A stretch of 64,000 nt of DNA from Acidobacteriota bacterium (GCA_016213775.1 JACQZR010000096.1:1-64000), one strand, 5' to 3'. Positions 45,785-55,475 are shown, numbered from the stretch's first letter. Notes: generated by a model not told the origin, from the letters alone. Numbers and translations: made by a program.

Positions 45785-48312
45785 GGCTCCCGTTCCGTGC
45801 AGGCAGGAGAAGTCTGGATGGGGTGAGATTGATTCTCACACGGCCTTTGCAGCGGCGCCTCGTCCAGCGGATCGGGCGGCATCGGCTGAATCAGCCGAAG
45901 CTGATCGCGCACCAATCGTCCCGATTCCACCGACGCGACCGTGGCATGGTTCGCCTTTACGTGTGCGATTTCCTCGAACGGATACAGGGTGGCGCTTTCC
46001 CGCCTCACCGCAATGTCGTTCAGATGGAACTGGTTCGAAACGGTTTCCCGAACCGTCTTGACGTGGACCAGGAGATCGAAGAGGGTTAAGCGCAACGGGT
46101 TCGGGACAAGCACAGTTTCCGTCTTCGTGCGCTGAACATACCCGGTGATGTGATAGGCGTTCTGGAGGGTCAAAGTCCACGGGAATTCGGGTATCGAGCC
46201 TTGGCCAAGAATCGACTCGGTCTCATCGTAGCTCAAGGTGGGTTTGCCTTCGCGGTGACTGCCGTCCTTATTCATGTCCGCGGAGATCGCCCGGTAGACA
46301 ATCGGCACGCGCCGGCCATAAACGGTGAACCCAGAGGGCAAGTGCTGTAAGTTTGCCTGGTTGAAGCGGTCCGCCTCGGCGACTCTGAGAAAGCGCGTGC
46401 CTCGGTTCACCGGATAGTTCTTCCCGACAAACGCCCGGATCGGATCGTCGGAGAACAGAAGCGAAGCCTCCTGAGAGTCGATCTGGTAATCGGGGCCGGC
46501 GGAACCCATGTGGGGCGTTGACAGGGTGATCAGCGACAGCACGCCGAAGTTGTCCGGAACGCCGCTGACCAGAAAGGCGCGCGAATCCAGCCCGCCCTTG
46601 CTATGCGCCAGCAAATGCACATGCCGGACGCCAAAGCTCGCGGCGATTCTCGGTATGTCCCGGGCTAGCTGGAACGCGTGCCCGCTGATCGACCCCGTAG
46701 GCATCGAGATGCTGGTGTCGTAGAGAACGTCAGTGAATGCGTCCACTACGCCGCTGCGCATGGCGACCCGCGGCTGGCCGATCTCCGCGAGCAGTCTGCC
46801 GTGCCAGAACAAGCCCCCTTGTCCGTCGTCTCCTTCGCCGTTGCCGTGAACCATGATCACCGGCGCGAGGGCGCCGAAACTCAACTCGACCCAGTCCACC
46901 TCGGTGCACTGGCTTCCGTCGGGTCCAGTCAAGACACGGATCTCGTTGGTGGCCGGAACAGGAGTGTCCCCCGGTTGCGCGCGCCTGGCGAATCGCACGG
47001 CCCGGATGGGGAAATCGACGACCAGCAGAGAATAGCCGCCGCCAGGAACGGTGCGGACGGTGGCGGCATCGCGATAGTCGACGGTTTCGCCGTTGAGGAT
47101 TACCTGATGCCTGACTTGTGAGTTGCGGTCCCCACCGTTGAGGACCGCCAGCCGCAATCGCGCCCACCTGGTCAGCACTCCCGTCAGGTAGGCAGTCCCC
47201 GCGTCGAACAATCTTCCATTGTCGTCCACCAGGGCGGCGGCGCGTGAAACCCACATGGGGATGGTGACCGGCCGGGGAGGCGATCCGCACACTGTTTTAA
47301 GGCCGTCTCCCTCGGTGGCAACGAATCGGGTATCTGTGGGGACTCCGGGTTGGTACGGATTGGGTGGCGGGCCGATGTTGTACCGGATCTCGGGAGCAGT
47401 GAGCCAGACGCGGTCGATGTCCTGGTTTTCGAAGCGCAACACTTCCTTCATTTGGAGCCGCAGGCGGACGGGTCCACGGGAACTGGGGAGGCGGACGTTT
47501 TGCAGCACGACTTCGCGCGTCCCGTTGGTGGCCATCAACTCGGGCCGGAGGGCGATTGCAGCGCCTAATTCGCGGTTTTCCGCGTCGAGCGCCGAGAGCC
47601 GCAACTGAAAGCCGAAGGGAATCGAGTTCTCCTCCCAGTCCGCGGTGACACGAAAGGTCTGCACCGAGCCGACAGCCAGACTCACCGCCGGATCGGGAAC
47701 GGCGCCCACGACGGTGAGCGACTGGCGGACGAGCCAGTTCTGGCGCACCACGATCTCGCGCGAGGTGGCGAAGGCCCTTTCCCCGGAGACTATGTCAGCG
47801 GTCATCAACCGGCAGGCGAACCGGTATTGGATCTGGCGCTCAGGTTGGGCGCGTGAAGGCGGCTCGATCCAGAGCCTTCCGGGCAAAGAGATATTGCTCG
47901 CCGCCGGAGCGTTGGGTGCGATTGCAATCCCGCTCGTGTCGGCGGTGTGATCGCTGCCCTCCACCACGGGAGCGCACATCAAACCCACGCCTTGGGGACC
48001 CTGCCCAGGGATAGTCGGAAAGGAGCTGATCTGATAGCTGACGACGGCCCGGTACGAGCCGAAGCGATTGGCAAAGCTGACCGACGGCTCGACATCGAGC
48101 GTGTTCGTCGCGCTATCGAAGATATGGGTCCGTCCGGACCAGGTCACTTCGATCCGGTGCAGCGTGATGGTGCCGCTTTGCGCCATGCATAGGGCAGGAA
48201 GAAGACAGGCGGCGAGCGCCTGAGACGGGATACCCCTGACCCTTTGGAGCCAGCCGCTGGAGCGGGTTTCCAGGCCGTCCTGAGTGCCGAAGCGCGCGGG
48301 CATGATCGCCAT
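45781..48312 (-). CDS. Large secreted alpha/beta hydrolase (lipase-like)
   Basis: An 843-residue protein with a signal sequence (ALAACLLPALCMAQ). The first 500 residues are beta-rich, with PLGRLW-type and Ig-like strands and no assigned family. The alpha/beta hydrolase domain spans about 500-700. VIMVHGNGEGDDGQG holds the oxyanion HG motif, and the nucleophile is S571 in HLLAHSKGGLDSR, a lipase-type A-H-S-x-G-G elbow. TLSTPHMGSAG follows, as in triacylglycerol lipases. The catalytic acid and His are not assigned. ATG 48312 has GGGAGAA upstream. It forms a two-gene operon with the Hydin-repeat protein. The substrate may be a lipid or polyester; unproven. Confidence 0.8.
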   Translation of the reverse strand: MAIMPARFGTQDGLETRSSGWLQRVRGIPSQALAACLLPALCMAQSGTITLHRIEVTWSGRTHIFDSATNTLDVEPSVSFANRFGSYRAVVSYQISSFPTIPGQGPQGVGLMCAPVVEGSDHTADTSGIAIAPNAPAASNISLPGRLWIEPPSRAQPERQIQYRFACRLMTADIVSGERAFATSREIVVRQNWLVRQSLTVVGAVPDPAVSLAVGSVQTFRVTADWEENSIPFGFQLRLSALDAENRELGAAIALRPELMATNGTREVVLQNVRLPSSRGPVRLRLQMKEVLRFENQDIDRVWLTAPEIRYNIGPPPNPYQPGVPTDTRFVATEGDGLKTVCGSPPRPVTIPMWVSRAAALVDDNGRLFDAGTAYLTGVLTRWARLRLAVLNGGDRNSQVRHQVILNGETVDYRDAATVRTVPGGGYSLLVVDFPIRAVRFARRAQPGDTPVPATNEIRVLTGPDGSQCTEVDWVELSFGALAPVIMVHGNGEGDDGQGGLFWHGRLLAEIGQPRVAMRSGVVDAFTDVLYDTSISMPTGSISGHAFQLARDIPRIAASFGVRHVHLLAHSKGGLDSRAFLVSGVPDNFGVLSLITLSTPHMGSAGPDYQIDSQEASLLFSDDPIRAFVGKNYPVNRGTRFLRVAEADRFNQANLQHLPSGFTVYGRRVPIVYRAISADMNKDGSHREGKPTLSYDETESILGQGSIPEFPWTLTLQNAYHITGYVQRTKTETVLVPNPLRLTLFDLLVHVKTVRETVSNQFHLNDIAVRRESATLYPFEEIAHVKANHATVASVESGRLVRDQLRLIQPMPPDPLDEAPLQRPCENQSHPIQTSPACTEREP

Positions 48313-48520
48313 GATTTCTCCCTGTGCACTCGAAACGCGCAAACGCTGTTCGTGTACGCCCGTCGAAGTGATGCTACCTTCGCCGGTTGAAAATCACCAA
48401 GGCACTGGTGATTATAAGCGCACCCGGGTCCGGAGGCAAGGGAATATTGGAGAACATGGCAGGCCGTCCAAAACCGGAAGGACTCCACAATTGTTATCCG
48501 CCGCACGGTAGTCTGGAAAG

Positions 48521-48997
48521 ATGTCTCTGGCACAAGAATTCGCAAACCTCTTCCGGCGCGACATCTCCAAGGTGATTCTACAATTGCAGGCGTTCCCGGA
48601 CGAGGGGACCCTTTGGCAGGCTCTACCCGGCAACCCGAATACGGCGGGGAATCTCATCCTGCACCTGGAAGGGAACCTGCGGGAGTATATCGGACGGCAG
48701 CTTGGCGGGATCCCGTATCAGCGGCAGCGCGATCTGGAGTTCTCCTCGCGCAACGCCGGGATTGGGGAGTTGGCCGGGCGATTGGAGGAGGTGCGGGGGA
48801 TGGTGGCGGGCACGCTGGCTGCGCTTACGGACGAGCAACTGGCGGCGACATTTCCGGAGAACGTGCTTGGCGCACCACTCACGACTTCGCAGTTCGTGAT
48901 TCACCTGTATGGGCACCTGAACTATCACCTTGGGCAGATCGACAGCATCCGGCGGGGGCTCACGGGCAAGGGTGCACTTGCGTATCCGCGGCTGTGA
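48521..48997 (+). CDS. DinB-like four-helix protein (DUF1572 type)
   Basis: A 158-residue all-helical protein of the DinB/YfiT superfamily. The conserved histidines are H48 in ILHLEGNL and a pair in HLYGHLNYHLGQID, which bind a divalent metal in this fold. WQALPGNPNTAGNLILH is typical of the DUF1572 branch. Family members act as thiol S-transferases (for example with bacillithiol or mycothiol) or have unknown roles. It is monocistronic and divergent from the alpha/beta hydrolase gene. Confidence 0.87.
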   Translation: MSLAQEFANLFRRDISKVILQLQAFPDEGTLWQALPGNPNTAGNLILHLEGNLREYIGRQLGGIPYQRQRDLEFSSRNAGIGELAGRLEEVRGMVAGTLAALTDEQLAATFPENVLGAPLTTSQFVIHLYGHLNYHLGQIDSIRRGLTGKGALAYPRL

Positions 48998-49072
48998 GGG
49001 GGGTAAGCGTGAGTGGCCGGACCCGATGGGGCGCGGATCAACCCCTCATGGGGGCAAGGCGAACGCGGATTT

Positions 49073-49141
49073 TTCACGCAAAACCGCAAGGGAGGACGCA
49101 GAAGCGCAAACAGGGCTGGTGTGGTGTGGTGTGGTGTGGTT
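49073..49141. repeat. CGCAAA-type dispersed repeat followed by TGGTG tandem array
   Basis: About 49073-49110 contains CACGCAAA, CCGCAAG, GGAGGACGC and GCGCAAA words, resembling the stretch at 131-168. Directly after it, 49117-49141 is five tandem TGGTG units (the last TGGTT). Both lie in the 167-base gap between the DinB-like gene and the 3' end of the metal efflux gene, outside coding sequence. No gene is seen in this gap. Confidence 0.5.
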
Positions 49142-49164
49142 AGAGGACGTTGGGTATCAATGGG

Positions 49165-52100
49165 CTAGTCCTCTTCAGGGATGACATCCTTCGGGCTGAA
49201 CCACGGGTACAGCGCGGGCAGCAGGAATAGCGTCAGCAGTGTGGAGGTGACCAGTCCGCCGATGACAACGGTGGCCAGGGGGCGTTGCACTTCGGCGCCG
49301 GCGGAGGTGGAGACGGCCATCGGAACGAAGCCGAGGCTCGCCACCAGGGCCGTCATCAGGACGGGGCGGAGGCGGGTGCCTGCGCCTGTGACGACTGCGG
49401 CCATCATGTCGGAACCTTCCTCGCGGAGGCGATTGATGTAGCTGACAAGTACGATCCCGTTGAGGACGGCGACGCCAAAGAGGGCGATGAATCCCACCGA
49501 GGCGGAGAGGTTGAGGTTGAGGGCGCGGAGCCAAAGTGCAGTGATGCCGCCAACCAACGCAAAGGGCACGTTGAGCAGGATGAGCAGGGACAGTCGGAAG
49601 GAGCTGAACGTGGAATAGAGAAGGCCGGTGATGATGGCGAGCGACGCGGGGATGACGATCAGCAGACGTTTGGTGGCGCGCTCCTGGTTCTCGAACTGGC
49701 CGCCCCATTCGATGGTGTAGCCGGGCGGGATGGCGACGGATCTGGAAATGCGCTCGCGGGCCTCGTTGGCGAAGCTGCCGAGGTCGCGTCCGCGGACGTT
49801 GGCCTGGACGACGATGCGGCGCATGGCGTTCTCGCGGGTGATGACTTCAGGGCCACGGCGAGCTTCGATATTGAGCACCTGGCCGAGCTTGATGCGTTCG
49901 CCACCGGGAGCGGTGAGCGGGATGGCGGCCAGAGAAGCGGGCTCTGTCCGGTAGGCTTCGGGCAGGCGGATGATGACGGGAAAGCGGCGCTGGTTCTGGA
50001 TGTAATCGGTGACCTGGCGGCCGGCAACAGCGGCCTCGACGAGCTCGCGGGCATCGGAGACGTTGAGGCCGTAGCGGGCGAGAGCGGCACGGTTGGCGGT
50101 CATTTGTACTTCGCCGACGCCGGAGGTGATCTCCATCTGCGCGTCGGCTGCGCCAGGCACGGCGGAGATGATGCGGAGGGATTTGTCGGCGAGTTGTTCG
50201 AGGGTGACTGGGTCCTCGCCGAAGATCTTGAGGGCGACGTCGGCCTTGATGCCGGAGACCACTTCGTCGAGGCGCATGGCCATGGGTTGGGTGAAGTTGT
50301 AGGCGACGCCGGGGATCTGTTCGAGGCGTTTGGACATTGCGGCCACGAGGTCTTCCTTGGAGTGAGCCGTTGTCCACTGCTCGCGCGGCTTGAGCAGGAC
50401 ATAGACATCGGCTTCGTAGATGCCCATTGCTTCGGTGGCGAGGTCGGGGCGTCCCAGCTTGGAGACGACGCTGGTGACTTCGGGAAATTCCTTAATGGCA
50501 AGATCGACCCGGCGGCTGAGTTCGATGGAGTCGGGGAGGGAGATGCCCGGGAGTTTGCGCGTGGTGATGAGCATCGATCCCTCGTCGAGGCGGGGCATGA
50601 ATTCGGTGCCGATGTAGGCGAGGGAAACGAGAGCGCCGGCGACTCCCGCGAATCCGGCGAGAACGACGGGCCAGCGATGCCGGAGAACGGCGGCGAGGGT
50701 TCGCTCATAGAAGCGGCGGAGGCTGCCGAACCAGCCTTCGGAGTGGGGTTTGACGCCGTTGCCCAACGCCGTATAGGTGGCAGCGGGCACCACGGTGAGG
50801 GCCAGCAGCAGGGAGCCGAATAAGGCGGAACACACTGTGATGGCCATGGGGCGGAACATGCGGCCTTCGAGGCCTTCGAGGAAGAAGATGGGGAGGTAGA
50901 CAGCGATGATGATGCCGACGCCGAAGACGATTGGACGAGTGACCTCATTGGCCGCGAGGCGGATGCGCTCCTTGCCGTGGAAGTTCTGGTCGCCAGGCTT
51001 GCGCTCGAGGCGGCGGACGGCGTTCTCCATCATGACGACGGCGCCATCGACGATCATGCCGAAGTCGACTGCGCCGAGGCTCATCAGGTTGGCGGATACG
51101 CCGAATGCGGCCATGCCGATGAAGCCGACGAGCATGGAGAGTGGGATTACCGCGGCGACGATGAGCGAGGCGCGCCAGTTGCCGAGGAAGATGAGGAGCA
51201 CCAGAACAACGAGAAGGAAGGCTTCCAGGAGGTTCCGGCGAACAGTGGCGATGGTGCCGTCGATGACGAAGGACTGATCGTAAAAGGGAACGATGCGGAC
51301 GTCGCCGGGGAGGTGGAGGGCGGCTATGCGCTCCTTGACGCGTTGGATCACTTCGCGGCCGTTCTCGCCTTTGAGCATGATGGTCATGCCGGAGACGGTT
51401 TCACCTTTTCCGTCGCGGAGGACAGCGCCGTAGCGCTGCATGGGCTTGTCGTGGATGGTGGCGACGTGCCTGAGCAGAACCGGCGTGCCTTTCTTTGCGA
51501 TGAGAACGACGTTGCCCAGTTCGTCGGGAGCGGTGACGCGGCCGGTGCCGCGGACGGTGTATTGTTCGGAGGCGTGCTCGATGTAGCCGCCGCCGAAGTT
51601 GGCGTTGTTCTCGCGGATGCGTTCAAAGACGGAGCGGAGGGAGAGGCCGTAGCGGAGGAGGAGCGATGGATCGACTTCGATTTCGATCTGACGTGTTTCA
51701 CCGCCCCACGTGTTCACTTCGTTGATACCGCGCACGGCGCGCAATTGGTTCTTGATATTCCATTCGTGGAGAGTTTTCATCTCCATGGGAGAGAGCTTCC
51801 TGCTTTCCAGGGTGTACTGGTAGATCTCACCGAAAGCCGTGGCGACGGGGCCGAGTTGCGGCTCGAGACCTTCGGGAATGCGGGCCCGGACCTCCTGGAG
51901 GCGCTCGTTGATCCACTGGCGGGCGAGGTAGGTGTTGACGCTGTCCTCAAAGACGACCGTGACCATGGAGAGCCCGAGCTTGGAAACAGAACGTACCTCT
52001 TGTGTCTTAGGCAATCCCATGAGAACCACTTCGATGGGGTAGGTGACGAGTTGCTCCACTTCAGAAGGGGGCATGGCCGGGCACTCAGTGGTGATGACGA

Positions 52101-52239
52101 CCTGATTGTTGGTGAGATCGGGAAAGGCGTCGATGGGGATGTGGTAGATGGTGTACAGCCCCCAGGCGATGAGGACACTGAGGCCCGCGAATACGACCAG
52201 GCGGTTGTGGAGGTGGAACGCGACCAGGCGAGCGAGCAT
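49165..52239 (-). CDS. Heavy-metal efflux RND pump, CusA/CzcA type
   Basis: A 1024-residue inner-membrane proton/metal antiporter of the HME-RND family. Twelve TM segments are arranged as one N-terminal, a central block and a C-terminal block. Diagnostic parts are HIPIDAFPDLTNNQV, TECPAMPPSEVEQLVTYPIE near the N-terminus, DFGMIVDGAVVMMEN in the TM4 region and GVAVLNGIVLVSYINRLREEG in the C-terminal block. The periplasmic porter and docking domains are full length. It would export Cu/Ag or Zn/Co/Cd; the metal cannot be decided from these motifs. It begins one base after the periplasmic adaptor stop, in the outer-membrane/adaptor/pump order. Confidence 0.95.
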   Translation of the reverse strand: MLARLVAFHLHNRLVVFAGLSVLIAWGLYTIYHIPIDAFPDLTNNQVVITTECPAMPPSEVEQLVTYPIEVVLMGLPKTQEVRSVSKLGLSMVTVVFEDSVNTYLARQWINERLQEVRARIPEGLEPQLGPVATAFGEIYQYTLESRKLSPMEMKTLHEWNIKNQLRAVRGINEVNTWGGETRQIEIEVDPSLLLRYGLSLRSVFERIRENNANFGGGYIEHASEQYTVRGTGRVTAPDELGNVVLIAKKGTPVLLRHVATIHDKPMQRYGAVLRDGKGETVSGMTIMLKGENGREVIQRVKERIAALHLPGDVRIVPFYDQSFVIDGTIATVRRNLLEAFLLVVLVLLIFLGNWRASLIVAAVIPLSMLVGFIGMAAFGVSANLMSLGAVDFGMIVDGAVVMMENAVRRLERKPGDQNFHGKERIRLAANEVTRPIVFGVGIIIAVYLPIFFLEGLEGRMFRPMAITVCSALFGSLLLALTVVPAATYTALGNGVKPHSEGWFGSLRRFYERTLAAVLRHRWPVVLAGFAGVAGALVSLAYIGTEFMPRLDEGSMLITTRKLPGISLPDSIELSRRVDLAIKEFPEVTSVVSKLGRPDLATEAMGIYEADVYVLLKPREQWTTAHSKEDLVAAMSKRLEQIPGVAYNFTQPMAMRLDEVVSGIKADVALKIFGEDPVTLEQLADKSLRIISAVPGAADAQMEITSGVGEVQMTANRAALARYGLNVSDARELVEAAVAGRQVTDYIQNQRRFPVIIRLPEAYRTEPASLAAIPLTAPGGERIKLGQVLNIEARRGPEVITRENAMRRIVVQANVRGRDLGSFANEARERISRSVAIPPGYTIEWGGQFENQERATKRLLIVIPASLAIITGLLYSTFSSFRLSLLILLNVPFALVGGITALWLRALNLNLSASVGFIALFGVAVLNGIVLVSYINRLREEGSDMMAAVVTGAGTRLRPVLMTALVASLGFVPMAVSTSAGAEVQRPLATVVIGGLVTSTLLTLFLLPALYPWFSPKDVIPEED

Positions 52240-52240
52240 G

Positions 52241-53464
52241 TTATTCGCCGAGGGAACCTTTCAGAAGCTGCGATTTCAGCAGGAAGCTGCCGCGGGTGAC
52301 TATGGTTTCGCCAGACTGCAGCCCGCTGACGATTTCGATCAGGCCGCCGGCGGGCTTGCCAACGGTGACGGCGCGCACAAGGAATTTGTTGCCGGAGGCG
52401 CGGACGAAGACCGCGGGTTGATTGTCGATTTGCTGTACGGCGGTTTCGTCAATGAAGATGCCGCGGGCGCTACCCCCGACGTCGAGTTCGGCGGCAGCGA
52501 ACATCTCGGGCTTCAGCTTCCCGTTCGGATTGGTGAGCTCCACGCGAACGGGGACCGTGCGGGTCTCCGGATCGAGCTGCTCGCCGAGGCGACTGATGCG
52601 GCCGGAGAACCACTGGTCGGGATAAGCCTGGACTTTGATGCGTACATGCATGCCGGTTCGAACGCGGGAGAGGTGTTCTTCGGCGAGCGAGGCAATCATC
52701 CAGAGCGAGCCGAGGTCGGCGATTTCGAACAGCTCTTCGCCGGCGCTGGTGACTGAACCTACGGAGACTTTTCTGGTGAGCACGACGCCATCGGCTGGAG
52801 ACTTGACGAGGATCAGATCGTTGTCGTGATCGGCTTCGCCTTCTTTGTGATCGTCGTGATCGTCGGGGCTTACTTGGAGGAAATCGACGAGATGGCGGCG
52901 GGTGCGCTCGAGTTCGATTTCGTTGTTGGCGAGCAGGTTTTGGGCGATTTTGAGCTCGGCTTCGGCGTGATCGAGTTGCTCTTGCGAAGCGGCCTTGAGA
53001 TCGAAGAGGCGCTTGTATCGGTCGCGCTGGCGCTGGGCATAAATGACAGCGCTGCGCTGGTGGGTGACGTCGTTGGTGGCTTTGCGATACTGCGCGCGGC
53101 CCTCGTGGAGGTCGTGGCTGTGGAGGCCGGCGAGGACCTGGTCTCTTTTTACGCGGTCGCCGGGGTTGACCAGGATCTTGAGGATCTTGCCGTCGATGAT
53201 GGCGCCGACGTGCCAACTGCGCTCTTCGTTGACGGCGAGACGTCCTGTGGCCTCGATGCGGAGAGGAAGAGAGCGCGGTTTCACCTGGAGGAATTCGAGT
53301 GTTGCCTGGCGTTGCATGTTGTCGTCGAGAACAACGTCCTTGGGAGTGCCCTCGGTCGTGGCGGCCTCGGCTTTTGCGGGCTCCGCCTTGACGGCCTGTT
53401 CCGGCGGTTTGGAGCAGGCTGCGAGCAGTACGAGAAGAGGCGGGACGATGAGAATGCGATTCAT
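52241..53464 (-). CDS. Periplasmic adaptor lipoprotein, CusB/HlyD family, with acidic-His loop
   Basis: A 407-residue membrane-fusion protein linking the RND pump to the outer-membrane channel. The lipoprotein signal ends L14-A-A-C17. The barrel-sandwich (lipoyl) halves flank a coiled-coil hairpin (about 115-200). Between the hairpin and the second lipoyl half, residues 201-216 read D-D-H-D-D-H-K-E-G-E-A-D-H-D-N-D, an unusual metal-binding-like stretch. Beta-barrel and membrane-proximal domains follow (KVSVGSVTSAGEELFEIADL, PVRVELTNPNGKLKPEMF). It overlaps the end of the outer-membrane gene by 4 bases. Confidence 0.94.
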   Translation of the reverse strand: MNRILIVPPLLVLLAACSKPPEQAVKAEPAKAEAATTEGTPKDVVLDDNMQRQATLEFLQVKPRSLPLRIEATGRLAVNEERSWHVGAIIDGKILKILVNPGDRVKRDQVLAGLHSHDLHEGRAQYRKATNDVTHQRSAVIYAQRQRDRYKRLFDLKAASQEQLDHAEAELKIAQNLLANNEIELERTRRHLVDFLQVSPDDHDDHKEGEADHDNDLILVKSPADGVVLTRKVSVGSVTSAGEELFEIADLGSLWMIASLAEEHLSRVRTGMHVRIKVQAYPDQWFSGRISRLGEQLDPETRTVPVRVELTNPNGKLKPEMFAAAELDVGGSARGIFIDETAVQQIDNQPAVFVRASGNKFLVRAVTVGKPAGGLIEIVSGLQSGETIVTRGSFLLKSQLLKGSLGE

Positions 53465-54663
53465 GGGGCGACTCCCATTGCGGTTTCCAAGGCGACGATG
53501 GATTGGCGGTATTCGGCCAGTGCGCGCGAATAGAAGAGCTGCGTGTCGATACGAAGGCGTTGCGCGTCGAGCAGGCGAAGAAGATCGGCGCCCCCTTCGC
53601 GGTAGGCGGCTTCGGCGATGCGAGCGGTTTCTTCGGCCTGCTGCTGCATGGTGAGGAGCGATCCGCCGAGTTGGCGGCGGCGCATCTCGTATTCGCGGTT
53701 GGCGGCTTCGGCCTCAGCGCGAATGAGGGCGGCGGTAGCAGCAGCGGTGGATTCGGCGAAGCGGACCTCGGCAGTGGTGGCGGCGATGTTGCCCTGATTC
53801 TTGTTGGCGAAGGGGAGGTCCATTTGAATGCCACCGAGCATGGTGTTGTAAGCGGCGTTGTAGCCGGAGGCGCGCTTGTAGCCGAACACGAGATCGAAGT
53901 TGGGCTTGGCGGCGGCTTCCTGAACGTTCCTGTTAGCCACCGCCTGCTGGACGGCGTGGCGAGCGATTTTCATTTCGAGGCGGCGTTCGACGGCGGCGGC
54001 GAGATCGAAAGGTTCTCGTGGGGTAGCTGAGGCGTCGAGAGTGCCGGTGAGTTGAACGGGCGGGAACTCGACGCGGCCCATCTCGCGTTGGAGGTGGATT
54101 CGGGCGCGTTCCGAGTCGAGGATGGAGGTGTTGAGCGAGGCAGAGAGGCGCTCCCCTTCGAGCCGGACGCGGATCAGATCGGCTTCGGCCATTGCGCCTT
54201 CCTTGACGCGAATGACGTGGTATTCAATGATGCGCTGAAAAGTGGAGAGGTTATCGCGCAACAGATCTTCGGCCCGCTTGGCGCCGACGGCGAACCAATA
54301 GGCCTGTCTGACGCGGGCGGCGATCTGGCGCTGCAGCAGTTCCTTTTCCAGCCGGGCCCGTTCCACGTTTGCGCCGGCGGCGGCGATACGAAGGTCGCGT
54401 TTGTGGGCGGTTTCGATAGTCTGCTGGAGGTAAGCGAAGTTATCGGTGTCCTGGGAGTAGGAGAAGCCGCTGCGCGGAGTTGTGTTTTCGGATTGCAGAA
54501 TAAGACGGGGGTTGAGGCGGAGTTCGGCTTGGCGGCGATATCCTTCTGTTACCGCGATCCGATCCTGACTGGTTTGCAGCAGGGGGTGATCCTTGACGGC
54601 GATGGCGACTGCTTCGTCAACGCTGAGCGGCGATTGCCCGAATGCGGCGACGCTGATCAGCAT
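53461..54663 (-). CDS. TolC/CusC-like outer-membrane channel
   Basis: About 400 residues of an outer-membrane efflux protein. Two OEP repeats are visible (LSVDEAVAIAVKDHPLL opening the first and PFDLAAAVERRLEMK the second), with long Ala/Glu/Arg-rich helices forming the periplasmic tunnel. The start is uncertain: ATG 54663 gives only a short hydrophobic leader (MLISVAAFGQS). ATG 54726 would give a better signal peptide but lies inside the divergent gene. It is the first gene of the efflux operon, overlapping the adaptor gene by 4 bases. Confidence 0.88.
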   Translation of the reverse strand: MLISVAAFGQSPLSVDEAVAIAVKDHPLLQTSQDRIAVTEGYRRQAELRLNPRLILQSENTTPRSGFSYSQDTDNFAYLQQTIETAHKRDLRIAAAGANVERARLEKELLQRQIAARVRQAYWFAVGAKRAEDLLRDNLSTFQRIIEYHVIRVKEGAMAEADLIRVRLEGERLSASLNTSILDSERARIHLQREMGRVEFPPVQLTGTLDASATPREPFDLAAAVERRLEMKIARHAVQQAVANRNVQEAAAKPNFDLVFGYKRASGYNAAYNTMLGGIQMDLPFANKNQGNIAATTAEVRFAESTAAATAALIRAEAEAANREYEMRRRQLGGSLLTMQQQAEETARIAEAAYREGGADLLRLLDAQRLRIDTQLFYSRALAEYRQSIVALETAMGVAP

Positions 54664-54695
54664 GAAGGGTAGGACCCGCGCGCTACACTGTTTCC

Positions 54696-55475
54696 ATGAA
54701 AATCCCCATCTATCAGGTGGACGCATTTTCCGACCGGCCTTTTCGTGGCAATCCGGCCGCGATTTGCCCATTGGAATCGTGGCTTCCCGATGAGACGCTG
54801 CAAGCCATCGCGGCGGAGAATAATCTTTCAGAGACAGCATACTTTGTAGCAGACGGTGATGCCTTCCAGCTTCGATGGTTCACGCCGGCAGTGGAGGTGG
54901 ACCTGTGCGGCCACGCCACTTTGGCTTCAGCGCATGTGTTATGGATGCATCTCGGGCAGTCAAGTGACAAGCTCAATTTTGACACGAAAAGCGGGCGGCT
55001 CTCCGTAACACGCGAGGGCCCGCTGATGGCGCTGGACTTTCCATCGCGGCCACCGGAGCCGTGCGAGGTGGATGAGAATCTGGTGCCGGCCTTGGGACTA
55101 CAGCCGTTGCAGGTGCTGGGCGCGCGCGACTATCTGGTGGTCTATGCGACTGAGGACGAAGTGCGAGGCCTGCGTCCGGAGATGTCGCGGCTGGCGCAGA
55201 TTGACCGGTTCGCGACGATTGTGACGGCGCCGGGCGAGGATTGTGATTTTGTTTCGCGGTTCTTCGCGCCGGCCAAAGGGGTGCCGGAGGATCCGGTGAC
55301 GGGGTCGGCACACACGACGCTGATTCCGTATTGGAGCCGGCGGTTGAAGAAGGCGAAGCTGCATGCGCGGCAGATTTCGGCGCGGGGCGGCGAGTTGTTT
55401 TGCGAAGACCGCGGGGAACGGGTTTCGATTGCGGGGAAGGCGGTGACGTTTCTCGTGGGGGCGATCGAGGTGTAG
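54696..55475 (+). CDS. PhzF family isomerase
   Basis: A 259-residue PhzF/diaminopimelate-epimerase-fold protein of two similar halves. It has the catalytic glutamate E46 (NNLSETAYF), H73 in VDLCGHATLAS, and the second-half loop PEDPVTGSAHTTL. The N-terminus IYQVDAFSDRPFRGNPAAIC is the family hallmark. Most bacterial members outside phenazine operons have unknown substrates, and no phenazine genes are present. It is divergent from the efflux operon, with about 32 bases between starts. The following gene is an HU fragment, nearly 290 bases away. Confidence 0.93.
   Translation: MKIPIYQVDAFSDRPFRGNPAAICPLESWLPDETLQAIAAENNLSETAYFVADGDAFQLRWFTPAVEVDLCGHATLASAHVLWMHLGQSSDKLNFDTKSGRLSVTREGPLMALDFPSRPPEPCEVDENLVPALGLQPLQVLGARDYLVVYATEDEVRGLRPEMSRLAQIDRFATIVTAPGEDCDFVSRFFAPAKGVPEDPVTGSAHTTLIPYWSRRLKKAKLHARQISARGGELFCEDRGERVSIAGKAVTFLVGAIEV

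Noticed and set aside
49285-50823. Long plus-strand open frames (512 and 440 residues) antisense to the RND pump gene
   Set aside because: Composition is Asp/Gly/Glu-biased as expected for the complement of a GC-rich gene; the minus strand encodes a complete, well-conserved RND pump.
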